Below, piece by piece: positions 45,772 to 54,687 of a stretch of DNA of 64,000 bases. Location of the stretch: assembly GCA_025355465.1 (NCBI GenBank), contig JANXZO010000033.1, positions 24,864-88,863 on the forward strand, in the 5' to 3' direction. Positions within the stretch are counted from its first letter, which is position 1. Each line of letters begins with the position of its first letter. The stretch comes from Bacteroidales bacterium (GTDB lineage Bacteria; Bacteroidota; Bacteroidia; Bacteroidales; FEN-979). The translations under genes were made by a program, and so were the position numbers. The notes below the pieces were generated by a model that had not been told where the DNA came from, did no database searches, and saw only the letters and a list, made by a program, of their open reading frames with translations.

Positions 45772-47177
45772 TGGAATCCTTCATGCTCTATTCATTGAAA
45801 TCCTCGGTTTGTCTTGCTGCCGCGTTTCTTTTATTCTACCTGCTGCTACGACACGAAACATTTCACCATATAAAGCGGTTAGTCCTGCTTACCATGATTG
45901 CGGCATCTTTCGTGGCGCCGATTCTCACGATCAGGGTGAAATCTGCCGGCACTGACAACCCGCATCTGCAGGTCGGGCCGGTATCCCCGCAGATTACACG
46001 GATGTTGGATGGGGAATCAGTTTTCGCCAGGATTAGTGAACCTGTCAACTATCGTAAACCCGTAATTAACCAGGTTGTTCTGTTATACTTCGCCGGGGTT
46101 GCTTTCCAACTGGCCTTCCTGATTTATTCATTCGTCAGGATTCTTCTCTTCCTGCGAAGTTCCCGGAAAACAGTGTTCCAGGGAAGGAAGATCTGGCTTG
46201 TCAGAGAAAAGCAGTCTCCCTTCTGTTTTGGAAACAGGATCGTAATTTCCGAAAAGGATTTCGTTGAACACGGCCCGCAAATCATATTGCACGAACAGGT
46301 ACACCTTAAAGGATGGCACAGCCTGGACCTTATTATAGCAGAAACTGTTCTTCTTGTAACCTGGTACAACCCATTCTCCTGGCTGTTGATGCACGAGCTG
46401 AAGCAGGTTCATGAATTTGAGGCCGACCACAACGTCATTTTGCAAGGTGTAAACAGTGCTGATTACCAGTTGCTGCTGGTCAGGAATGTTGCCGGGGAGC
46501 CTCGGTTTAAACTCGCCAACCAATTCAGACAAAGCAATATTAAATCCCGTATCCATATGATGAACAAGAGAAAATCCAGCCCGGGGTCTCTCCTGAAACT
46601 CCTGGTCTTTTTACCTCTCATTGCGCTGATGGTGCAGCTCTTTGCACAGAAAGTAAGCGATCCGGTCAAAGATGAACCCCTGGCAAAGGATCACGGAAAG
46701 TATCTGGTACTGAAACCCGATCAACTGAAGCTGCTGGGACTTGAAGTAAATCAATCCGGCTTGTTCTATAAAAATTTCCGCGAAGGGAAACCGGATAAGG
46801 GCATGCTTTGCCTCTATTTTACCAATGAAATGTACAGTACGAGTATAATCCTGAAAAAAGGAGAAAAATTGCCGGGACATTCTGAGCCCGTCAGAATCCT
46901 GAAAAATCTGCAAACGACCGGATTCGATTTTTATCCGGTTGTTGTGGCGGGCTTCAATGGTTCACGTACACTTGAAATACACGCGCCATCCGGCAATCCG
47001 GAGCAGAAACTGTTGCCGGTTCAGGTCAATATGGCAGAGCTGAATCTGGGGAAACGGGCCGATACACTGCTTTTTTGGTTTCTGCCAACGGAATCGCTGA
47101 AAAAAATCCTGTCCCCTTTGGTAAATGCTGAAGATTACGTTCAGCTTTGTCCTCCGGATCCCCGCGATGCTAGATGA
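45768..47177 (+). CDS. BlaR1/M56-family membrane metalloprotease-sensor
   Basis: 469 residues. Three to four N-terminal membrane spans surround a cytoplasmic zinc protease with HEQVHLKGWHSLD (HExxH) and VHEFEADHNVI (downstream Glu ligand). A further span (LLKLLVFLPLIALMVQLFA, residues ~272-290) is followed by ~175 residues outside the membrane that do not resemble a penicillin-binding sensor or a TonB C-terminus. It probably cleaves the BlaI-like partner upon a signal detected by that domain (inference). The signal is unknown. Its 3' end overlaps sucA by 8 bp, tail to tail. Confidence 0.88.
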   Translation: MMESFMLYSLKSSVCLAAAFLLFYLLLRHETFHHIKRLVLLTMIAASFVAPILTIRVKSAGTDNPHLQVGPVSPQITRMLDGESVFARISEPVNYRKPVINQVVLLYFAGVAFQLAFLIYSFVRILLFLRSSRKTVFQGRKIWLVREKQSPFCFGNRIVISEKDFVEHGPQIILHEQVHLKGWHSLDLIIAETVLLVTWYNPFSWLLMHELKQVHEFEADHNVILQGVNSADYQLLLVRNVAGEPRFKLANQFRQSNIKSRIHMMNKRKSSPGSLLKLLVFLPLIALMVQLFAQKVSDPVKDEPLAKDHGKYLVLKPDQLKLLGLEVNQSGLFYKNFREGKPDKGMLCLYFTNEMYSTSIILKKGEKLPGHSEPVRILKNLQTTGFDFYPVVVAGFNGSRTLEIHAPSGNPEQKLLPVQVNMAELNLGKRADTLLFWFLPTESLKKILSPLVNAEDYVQLCPPDPRDAR

Positions 47178-49947
47178 TCTGGGTTTCGTGTTCGGCGCAA
47201 TGAAGCCGGCATGAACCGTTGGCATGCTCGCAGGTACATTTGCCCAGCGCCTTTTCCACGACCAGTTTTTGCTGGATCTTATGGAGTTTTGAGGATCCTG
47301 TAGCAGGACTGCCACTGGCCGGACGGGCAACATGATGCAGGGCGACCGTATGGAAATTCAGCGAAAGATACTTCCATGCTCCCATGTTTACAGGTTCCTC
47401 CTGAGCCCACTCGTAATGTGTGGCGTTTTTGTACCGGGCGATCACTTCGTTCATCTGTTTTTCAGGCAGTGGATATAACTGCTCCAGCCGCACGATGGCA
47501 GTATTATCGATCTTCTGACCCATCTTCGCTTCCAGGATATCGTAGTAGAGCTTTCCGCTGCAAAAGACGACCCTTGTGATCTTTTCCGGGTCAGCAGTTT
47601 CATCGTCGATCACTTCATGAAATCCTCCGCTGGTAAATGCTGCAGGAGGGGAGACACATGCGGGATGACGGAGCAGACTCTTCGGGGTGAATACCACAAG
47701 TGGCTTGCGGAAATCGCGGTGAAGTTGCCGGCGCAGCAAATGGAAAAAGTTTGCCGGCGTAGTGCAGTTGGCGATCTGGATGTTGTGATGGCCGCAGATC
47801 GAAAGGAACCGTTCCAGCCTTGCTGAACTGTGTTCGGGTCCCTGCCCTTCATAACCGTGAGGCAGCAGCAGTACCAACCCGTTCTGCACTCTCCATTTGT
47901 CTTCTGCACTGCTCAGATACTGGTCGATGATCACCTGGGCGCCATTGCTGAAATCGCCGAACTGGGCTTCCCACAAAGTTAACCCAAACGGAGTACCCAA
48001 TCCGTATCCGTATTCAAAACCAAGCACGCCGTATTCCGACAGGAGCGAATTGAAAATGGTGAATTTAGCCTGGCTTGGCGAAATGTGCTCCAGTGGGATG
48101 TAACGCTCTTCCGAGTCTTCGACGGTGAGGACCGCGTGGCGATGGCTGAAGGTGCCTCGCTGGCAATCCTGTCCGCTCACCCGCACAGGATGTCCTTCCC
48201 TGAGCAGCGACCCATAGGCGATCAGTTCTCCCATCGCCCAGTCAAGTTTCCCGTTGGCAAACATCGCTTTTCTGTCTTCCTGCATCTTTACGATCTTGCG
48301 GAAAAAAGTTTTACCGGCAGGCAACTGTGTCAGTTTTTCTCCGATCTTCAAAAAATCGTTTTCGCTGATTGCGGTTGCCGGAGAGCTCTCGAAATCGGCC
48401 GGAGTAGCCTTTCTTTTGTCATTCCAGAGGTTGATCAGGAATGGATCGATGTCACCTTTGGCAATGGTTTTAGCCTCCTCAAACCCCTTTTCCAGTTGGG
48501 CGGTGATCTCAGCTTTTAATGCGGGAATGTCGAAGGACGAGATGGTGTTTTCATCTTCGAGTTTTTTCAGGTAGATTTCCAGCGGATCGGGATGCTGTTC
48601 TATGATCTTATAAAGGATGGGTTGGGTGAACCGTGGTTCGTCGCTTTCGTTGTGGCCGTATTTCCGGTATCCGAGAAGGTCGATGAAGATATCTTTGCGG
48701 AATTTCTCTCTGAACTCCATGGCCAGCATCACGGTATAAACGACCGCTTCCGCATCATCGGCATTTACATGGAAAACAGGTGACTGGATGGTTTTGGCCA
48801 CATCGGTACAGTAAACGCTCGAACGTCCATCGAGATAGTTGGTGGTGAAGCCGATCTGATTATTTACCACCAGATGTATCGTTCCACCGGTTTTATAGCC
48901 GTTAAGGTCGGCCATCTGAACCAGTTCGTAAATGATCCCCTGGCCGGAGATCGAAGCATCTCCGTGGATGAGGATCGAAGCCACTTTTCCGTTGTCACCC
49001 TGATATTCGTGATCGATCAGCGACCGGGCAAGGCCTTCAACGATGGGGTCAACCGTCTCCAGATGCGATGGATTCGGCGCGAGGGTAACATGGACCTTTT
49101 TCCCGCTTCTTGTTTTTACCTGGTTTGAATAACCAAGGTGGTATTTGACATCACCCAGCAGATCTTCGTCCGCATACTCCTTCCCTTCAAATTCAGAGAA
49201 AATCCTGGCCACCGGCTTGTGCATAATGTTGGCAAGTACATTCAACCTTCCGCGGTGAGCCATGCCAATTACAAATTCTTCGATGCCAAGGGCACCACCC
49301 CTTCGCAAAACTGCCTCCAGTGCCGGAATGAGCGACTCCATCCCTTCCAGCGAAAAACTTTTCTGTCCGGGGAATTTCTTGTGAATAAACTTCTCGAACA
49401 TCACCCCTTCGGCGAGTTTCTTAAGGATCAATGCCTTCTCAGGAATGGAAAAGGTAGGGGTATTGGTGGTAGGTTCCATCTTTTCCCTGAACCATGCAAC
49501 TACCTCGGGGCGGCGAATATAATTGTATTCAACGCCGATGGACTGGCAATAGGTGTGCTGAAGATGGGTTATGATTTCCTCCAGTTTGGCATTTCCGAGT
49601 CCGATCTCCTTGCCAGCCTGGAAGGTTTTTTGCAGTTCGCCGGCTTCGAGACCATAATTTTCAAGGTCGAGCGTTGGCCTGTATTGGCGGCGGGTTCGTA
49701 CGGGATTTGTTTTTGTAAAGAGATGACCGCGCTGCCGGTAATCGTTGATCAGGTTCATCACCTTGAACTCATTCGGGTAGAGAAAAGCTTCCCCTTTTTC
49801 GGCTTTGTAATTTTTCTGGCAAAACTCGAATCCTTCGAAAAATTTTCGCCAGCTCTCATCAATACTTGCAGGATCCTGCTTGAATTTTTCGAACAGTTCT
49901 TCAATTACTGAGTTGTCAATGGTATTCAGATATGAGAAATTATCCAT
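47170..49947 (-). CDS. sucA: 2-oxoglutarate dehydrogenase E1
   Basis: Thiamine-diphosphate enzyme that decarboxylates 2-oxoglutarate. 925 residues: N-terminal E1o helix (SYLNTIDNSVIEELFEKFKQDP), then GMAHRGRLNVLANIMHKP, HLGYSNQVKTRSGKKVHVTL, ILIHGDASISGQG (ThDP/Mg), VNNQIGFTTN, and the transketolase-like C-terminal half with LLLPHGYEGQGPEHSSARLE. All conserved blocks are present. Normally followed by sucB; here sucB is 3 kb downstream beyond a lipoprotein and the blaI/blaR1 pair of opposite orientation. Confidence 0.96.
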   Translation of the reverse strand: MDNFSYLNTIDNSVIEELFEKFKQDPASIDESWRKFFEGFEFCQKNYKAEKGEAFLYPNEFKVMNLINDYRQRGHLFTKTNPVRTRRQYRPTLDLENYGLEAGELQKTFQAGKEIGLGNAKLEEIITHLQHTYCQSIGVEYNYIRRPEVVAWFREKMEPTTNTPTFSIPEKALILKKLAEGVMFEKFIHKKFPGQKSFSLEGMESLIPALEAVLRRGGALGIEEFVIGMAHRGRLNVLANIMHKPVARIFSEFEGKEYADEDLLGDVKYHLGYSNQVKTRSGKKVHVTLAPNPSHLETVDPIVEGLARSLIDHEYQGDNGKVASILIHGDASISGQGIIYELVQMADLNGYKTGGTIHLVVNNQIGFTTNYLDGRSSVYCTDVAKTIQSPVFHVNADDAEAVVYTVMLAMEFREKFRKDIFIDLLGYRKYGHNESDEPRFTQPILYKIIEQHPDPLEIYLKKLEDENTISSFDIPALKAEITAQLEKGFEEAKTIAKGDIDPFLINLWNDKRKATPADFESSPATAISENDFLKIGEKLTQLPAGKTFFRKIVKMQEDRKAMFANGKLDWAMGELIAYGSLLREGHPVRVSGQDCQRGTFSHRHAVLTVEDSEERYIPLEHISPSQAKFTIFNSLLSEYGVLGFEYGYGLGTPFGLTLWEAQFGDFSNGAQVIIDQYLSSAEDKWRVQNGLVLLLPHGYEGQGPEHSSARLERFLSICGHHNIQIANCTTPANFFHLLRRQLHRDFRKPLVVFTPKSLLRHPACVSPPAAFTSGGFHEVIDDETADPEKITRVVFCSGKLYYDILEAKMGQKIDNTAIVRLEQLYPLPEKQMNEVIARYKNATHYEWAQEEPVNMGAWKYLSLNFHTVALHHVARPASGSPATGSSKLHKIQQKLVVEKALGKCTCEHANGSCRLHCAEHETQII

Positions 49948-49972
49948 TTTCGGGTACTGAATTGTCTTTAAG

Positions 49973-50003
49973 CAAAATTACTAACATTGCCGGTATGAGC
50001 AAA
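49973..50003 (-). promoter_or_regulatory. Promoter of sucA
   Basis: Minus strand TTTG, 19 bases, TAATTTTG, an exact consensus match, 26 bp upstream of the sucA start. Confidence 0.7.
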
Positions 50004-50011
50004 AAAATCGG

Positions 50012-50019
50012 TAACTTTG
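50012..50019 (+). promoter_or_regulatory. -7 element of the M20 dipeptidase gene
   Basis: TAACTTTG matches TAnnTTTG; a TTG lies 22 bp upstream (wide). The box is back to back with the sucA promoter. Confidence 0.4.
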
Positions 50020-50077
50020 TATCCGGAAGCTGCCAATGGATACTGCGCTGTGGCGGCTGGTAAATTTTACTCACATC

Positions 50078-51457
50078 ATGGAATACATCAAAGACTACCT
50101 CGATGAGAACCGGGACCGGTTTCTGCAAGAGTTATTTGGCCTGATCCGGATCCCGTCCATCAGCTCTGTTGCCGAACACAAAGAGGATATGATCCGGGCT
50201 GCCGAGTACTGGAAAAAGAGCCTGCGGGAGGCAGGTTGCGATAAAACTGAAATTTTTCCGACTGTCGGAAACCCGATCGTCTACGGAGAAAAGATTCACG
50301 ATCCCGCCCTCCCTACGGTGCTGGTTTATGGTCATTACGACGTGATGCCGGTGGATCCGGTCGATCTGTGGGAATCAAACCCATTCAAACCCGAGGTCCG
50401 CGATGGGAAGATCTATGCCCGCGGGGCCGACGACGATAAAGGTCAGGCTTTTATGCATGCCAAGGCATTTGAGATCATGGTCAAAACAGGAAACCTCCCC
50501 TGCAATGTGAAATTTATGATCGAAGGGGAAGAGGAGATCGGTTCGGCCAATATCGCACCCTTCTGCCGCGAATATAAAGAGATGCTCCGAACCGATATCA
50601 TCCTGGTTTCAGATACCAGTACGATCAGCCTGCAAACCCCTTCACTTACCGTCGGACTTCGCGGTCTTGCGTATATGCAGGTGGAAGTTACCGGTCCCCA
50701 TTTTGACCTGCACTCAGGCATTTTCGGGGGTGCCGTGGCAAATCCGATCAATATTCTGGCTACCATGATCGCCTCTCTTACCGATGCGCAGGGACGGATT
50801 GCCATTCCCGGTTTCTATGACGATGTGTTGGAGATCAGCCTCGAAGAACGTGCCGAGATGTCAAAGGCTCCCTTCGACGAAGTGGCCTATAAAAAGAACC
50901 TTGATGTTGCAGCATTGTATGGTGAAGCCGGTTATACCACAAAAGAACGCACCGGAATCCGCCCCACCCTTGATATCAACGGAATCTGGGGCGGCTACAT
51001 CGCTGAAGGCACAAAAACAGTATTGCCTTCGAAGGCGTATGCAAAGATCTCCATGCGGCTCGTTCCAAATCAGGATTACGTGAAGATCAGCGAGTTGTTC
51101 CAGAAACACTTCGAATCGATTGCTCCGGCGTCTGTGAAGGTAAAGGTTGAAGCGCTGCACGGAGGACAGGCATATGTTTCTCCGATGGATACCATCGGAT
51201 ACCGGGCGGCAAGCAAGGCCATCGAAACCGTGTTGGGTAAAAAACCGATTCCGGTACGCAGCGGGGGAAGCATCCCCATCATCCCGCAATTTGAGGAGAT
51301 TCTCGGGGTCAAAACAATTCTGCTGGGATTCGGCCTGGAGAGCGATGCATGCCACTCACCCAACGAGAATTACCCGGTTGAAAATTTCTATAAGGGAATT
51401 GAAACCATTCCCTGGTTCTACAAATATTTCACGGAGTACTCAGGGGAGTTGAAATAG
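50078..51457 (+). CDS. M20-family dipeptidase
   Basis: 459 residues from ATG 50078 (MEYIKDYLDENRDRF), the usual family N-terminus; the track's 50036 start adds 14 atypical residues. Two-zinc peptidase ligands: VYGHYDVMPVD (His/Asp), ARGADDDKGQAF (bridging Asp), IEGEEEIGS (catalytic Glu and ligand), LVSDTSTI (Asp) and SDACHSPNENYPV (His). The lid/dimerisation domain lies at ~180-330. No signal peptide, so it probably splits imported dipeptides in the cytosol. Convergent with the pseudogene. Confidence 0.93.
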   Translation: MEYIKDYLDENRDRFLQELFGLIRIPSISSVAEHKEDMIRAAEYWKKSLREAGCDKTEIFPTVGNPIVYGEKIHDPALPTVLVYGHYDVMPVDPVDLWESNPFKPEVRDGKIYARGADDDKGQAFMHAKAFEIMVKTGNLPCNVKFMIEGEEEIGSANIAPFCREYKEMLRTDIILVSDTSTISLQTPSLTVGLRGLAYMQVEVTGPHFDLHSGIFGGAVANPINILATMIASLTDAQGRIAIPGFYDDVLEISLEERAEMSKAPFDEVAYKKNLDVAALYGEAGYTTKERTGIRPTLDINGIWGGYIAEGTKTVLPSKAYAKISMRLVPNQDYVKISELFQKHFESIAPASVKVKVEALHGGQAYVSPMDTIGYRAASKAIETVLGKKPIPVRSGGSIPIIPQFEEILGVKTILLGFGLESDACHSPNENYPVENFYKGIETIPWFYKYFTEYSGELK

Positions 51458-51475
51458 ATACGGTTCGCCGTGTAA

Positions 51476-52510
51476 CTATTCTTTAATGAACCGGGAGGAA
51501 AAGTTCGTATCCCCGGAGGCAATCCTCAGAAAACAGAGACCCTTTGGCCACGATGAACAATTCACGGGTTGCGCTGTTGTGCCTGAAAACATCAGCTCCC
51601 CGATTTGGTCATAGACCGAAAATGAACACTCTTTGTTCTGCCCCCCGATAGCCGGAATTATAACCCGGAACCAAGCATTGCATGGATTGGGGAGGATTAC
51701 AGGGTCTGAAATTTTAATTTCAGAAATCGCCGTCGGAGAAAAGCTAAAAGCCACAGGCTCAGAAAAATTTCCGGCGAGATATCCGTTATCAATGGCTTGC
51801 ACACTAACCCAATAGTCGCCGGCAGGAATTCCGGTAAGGGTCCAGGTTGTGTCGGCTGAACAGCTTCCTGCAGGGTGTTGTTCCGACCGACAGGTTATAA
51901 GTTAAGGCGGGCGTTGGTGTCTGATTATCCCGGGCACTTTCCCGATAAGGATGATGTCCTGGTAGCCATCAGCGTCGTAATCGGCAATGTCAATCGACGA
52001 ATAGCGCACATTGGAGGTCATGTTGTCATACAGCTCGAACTGGTCATTTCCCATGTTCCTGTAAACCACCAGATGTCCGATGGCATCCATGTCCATCCCT
52101 GACAAAACGAGGTCTTTCCAACCATCATTGTCCATATCAGCCCATTTGTTGCGACCATAACTGAGTCCCATAAACGGTGCTGGTCCAACATTCACCGGTG
52201 TAAAAATACCATGGTTGTTCCGGTAAAGTCTGGTAATCATTCCGCCGACACTGTCGCCACTGATCAGGACATCCAGCTGACCATCATTTTTGTAATCGAC
52301 CCAGCTGCAGGAGGCAGTCTGCAACGGAATCAGCGGGGCTGCGATGTCTGTGAACTGTATGTTTCCGTCGTTATCGTAGTCGCCCCATGCACAGGAGCTA
52401 TACTCCATGGGTTTCAGCGACGACGGGACCAGGGTAAATGGGGATGACTGTGAAAATCCGGCCAGTGTTGAAGTCGCACAGAAAAAAAACGTGAGCAGGA
52501 TACTACGCAT
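51476..52510 (-). pseudogene. Decayed FG-GAP/VCBS repeat surface protein with T9SS tail
   Basis: An intact 5' part (signal peptide MRSILLTFFFCATSTLAGFSQ, then FG-GAP blades such as WGDYDNDG, WVDYKNDGQLDVLISG and WADMDNDGWKDLVLSG) runs into a stop at 51902. The text resumes in a second frame (DNQTPTPALTYNLSVGTTP) over ~70 bases, then in a third (TTWTLTGIPAGDYWVSVQAI) which continues into the T9SS sorting domain ending at 51476. Two frame changes (near 51925 and 51865) and missing middle blades show internal deletions; the first blade (DNDGN joined to IQFTDI) also looks spliced in frame. Intact relatives are much longer. Only 5 bp downstream of dsbD. Confidence 0.8.
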
Positions 52511-52515
52511 GCAAC

Positions 52516-54588
52516 TTACGGTTTAGTCTGCTCTTTCCGGAAGTTTTCCAATCCTTTATCCAGGAACTTTACGAAGGCATCGATGTTCAGGTCGTAGGCC
52601 CGGGGAGCAGTGAGTAGGTTTCCGGCCGTATCGAGCAGTACGTAATAAGGTTGAGAATTTACATTGAACCGGGTGATCTGCAGGTCGGCAAACTGTTTTC
52701 CGATCGATTTTTTCACCTTCTTGTCATACTTTGAGGTGTACCACTCGGTTTCAGGCAGTTCAGTTTTATCGTCAACATAGAGCGCTGTCACAATGAAATT
52801 TTCGCGAAGCCGCTTCAACACCTGAGGATCGGACCATACATTGGCCTCCATTTCGCGGCAATTAACACAGCCGTGTCCGGTGAAATCGATAAAGAGCGGC
52901 TTGTTCTGCCTGCGGGCACAAGCCAGCGCCTGTTTGTAATCAAAGTAGCCCTCCAGTCCGTGGGGCAGTTTCAGGAATTCGTTGTATTTCGGCTTATCGC
53001 AGAGTGTCGTAGCAGGCTGTCCGCCGCCACCGGTACTCACCGCCGCCACCTCCTTTTTGATGATGGCATTCAGGTCAAAATCGAGGTAGGTTTGCGGGGG
53101 AAGATATCCCGACAGCGCTTTCAGCGGTGCGCCCCACATCCCGGGGATCATATAGACCACGAAGGCAAAAGTGATGATGGCCAGCGTTAAACGCGGAACG
53201 CCAAGGTGAGGCAGGTCGGAATCGTGGTTGAACTTCAGCTTCCCCAGCAGATACAGGCCCATCAGAAAGAAAATTACAATCCAGAATGCCAGGTAGACTT
53301 CACGGTCGAGAATATGCCAGTGGTAGGTTTGATCGGCAATGCTCAGGAACTTCAGACCCAGCGCCAACTCAAGGAATCCAAGTACTACCTTCACCGAGTT
53401 GAGCCAGCCGCCTGATTTGGGAAGTCCGGATAACCAGGAGGGAAAGAATGCGAAAAGTCCGAAGGGAAGCGCAAAAGCAAGGGAGAAACCAAGCATCCCG
53501 ATGATTGGCATGACCACAGCGCCACCGGCCGATTTAACCAGGATGGCACCAACAATGGGCCCTGTACAGGAAAAGGAGACAAGCACCAGGGTAAATGCCA
53601 TGAAAAATGCGCCGCCATACCCGCCTTTGTCGGCCTGCTTATCGGCTTTGTTCACTATCCAGCTGGGCAGGGTGATCTCAAACATCCCCAGGAACGAGGC
53701 GGCAAATACCATAAAAATAACAAAGAAGAAGACGTTGAGTATCCAGTGGGTACTGAGGAAATTTGCGAAGTTGGCGCCGAGGGTAACCGCTACCAACGTA
53801 CCAATCACAGTGTAGATCACGATGATGGAAAGGCCGTAAACGATCGCCTGCAGTCTGGCTTTCCTTTTGTTTACGCTGTCGTGCATGAAAAAGGTCACCG
53901 TCATGGGGATCATCGGGAAGACGCAGGGTGTGATGATGGCAGCAAGTCCGGCAACAAAGGAGATCAGGAAGAACCAGAGAAGCGACTGGTCGGCAGCTTT
54001 ATCGGCGGCCGTTTCAACCAGGGTGGTCTGTTCGAGTTTTTTTGCACCCGAGTCTGATTTAACAACCGGTTGAACTGCTTTCTTTGCTGTGTCGGGAGCT
54101 GGCGTTTCCTTCACAGGAACAGCCGCAGGATTACCCTTAACCGTTAATTGAAATTCAACATCATTCGGCGGAAGGCACTGCTTGTCGTCGCAACACATAA
54201 AGTTGACAAGTCCTTTCACCACAAAATCCTTCTGGCTGAGTACCTTGATTTTTTGTTTGAAAATGGCTTTCTCTGCAAAAAATTTCAGGGTCATTTTCGG
54301 GAACATCGGATCATTTTCGGCGATGGCCTTGGACTCTGAAACTTTACCATCGAGTTTATAATCCGAACTTTTGGTAAATTCGAAAATCGTCGGAAGCGGA
54401 CCACCCTCCGGAATGTCCTGTGAATATAAATGCCAGCCATTGTCGATTTTGGCTGTCATCAGCAGGGTCGCTTCATCAGGCTTGGTTTGTTCAACTTTAA
54501 AGGTCCACTTAACGGGATCAAGAATCTGGGAAAAAGAAAAAGCCGGGAGTATGATAAGCGTCAGCAGGACGAAAAACACCTTTTTCAT
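52516..54588 (-). CDS. dsbD: Thiol:disulfide interchange protein DsbD
   Basis: Carries reducing equivalents from cytosolic thioredoxin to the periplasm. The start is set at ATG 54588 (MKKVFFVLLTLIILPAFSFSQ, a signal peptide) instead of 54654. 690 residues: periplasmic N-terminal domain with MCCDDKQCLPPNDVEF; about eight spans with the two transport cysteines (ITPCVFPMIPMTVTFF and VSFSCTGPIVGA); and a C-terminal thioredoxin domain with DFTGHGCVNCREME (CxxC). A TACCTTTG -7 box precedes it. The pseudogene follows 5 bp later. Confidence 0.95.
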   Translation of the reverse strand: MKKVFFVLLTLIILPAFSFSQILDPVKWTFKVEQTKPDEATLLMTAKIDNGWHLYSQDIPEGGPLPTIFEFTKSSDYKLDGKVSESKAIAENDPMFPKMTLKFFAEKAIFKQKIKVLSQKDFVVKGLVNFMCCDDKQCLPPNDVEFQLTVKGNPAAVPVKETPAPDTAKKAVQPVVKSDSGAKKLEQTTLVETAADKAADQSLLWFFLISFVAGLAAIITPCVFPMIPMTVTFFMHDSVNKRKARLQAIVYGLSIIVIYTVIGTLVAVTLGANFANFLSTHWILNVFFFVIFMVFAASFLGMFEITLPSWIVNKADKQADKGGYGGAFFMAFTLVLVSFSCTGPIVGAILVKSAGGAVVMPIIGMLGFSLAFALPFGLFAFFPSWLSGLPKSGGWLNSVKVVLGFLELALGLKFLSIADQTYHWHILDREVYLAFWIVIFFLMGLYLLGKLKFNHDSDLPHLGVPRLTLAIITFAFVVYMIPGMWGAPLKALSGYLPPQTYLDFDLNAIIKKEVAAVSTGGGGQPATTLCDKPKYNEFLKLPHGLEGYFDYKQALACARRQNKPLFIDFTGHGCVNCREMEANVWSDPQVLKRLRENFIVTALYVDDKTELPETEWYTSKYDKKVKKSIGKQFADLQITRFNVNSQPYYVLLDTAGNLLTAPRAYDLNIDAFVKFLDKGLENFRKEQTKP

Positions 54589-54620
54589 ATGTAGGAATGT
54601 GATTTTGTTTTGACCAATTG

Positions 54621-54628
54621 CAAAGGTA
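54621..54628 (-). promoter_or_regulatory. -7 element of dsbD
   Basis: TACCTTTG on the minus strand matches TAnnTTTG, 33 bp before the ATG at 54588, supporting that start over 54654. The -33 box is weak. Confidence 0.45.
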
Positions 54629-54687
54629 ATTAAATTATGCTTACAACATAACATTCGGTGGCCACCGCAGGGGATTCCATGCCGGGT

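Noticed and set aside
45394-47177. Beta-lactam resistance operon
   Set aside because: The regulator pair is present but no beta-lactamase or penicillin-binding sensor domain accompanies it.
49138-49911. 257-residue plus-strand ORF opposite sucA
   Set aside because: It is antisense to conserved E1 motifs and has no start context or family signature.
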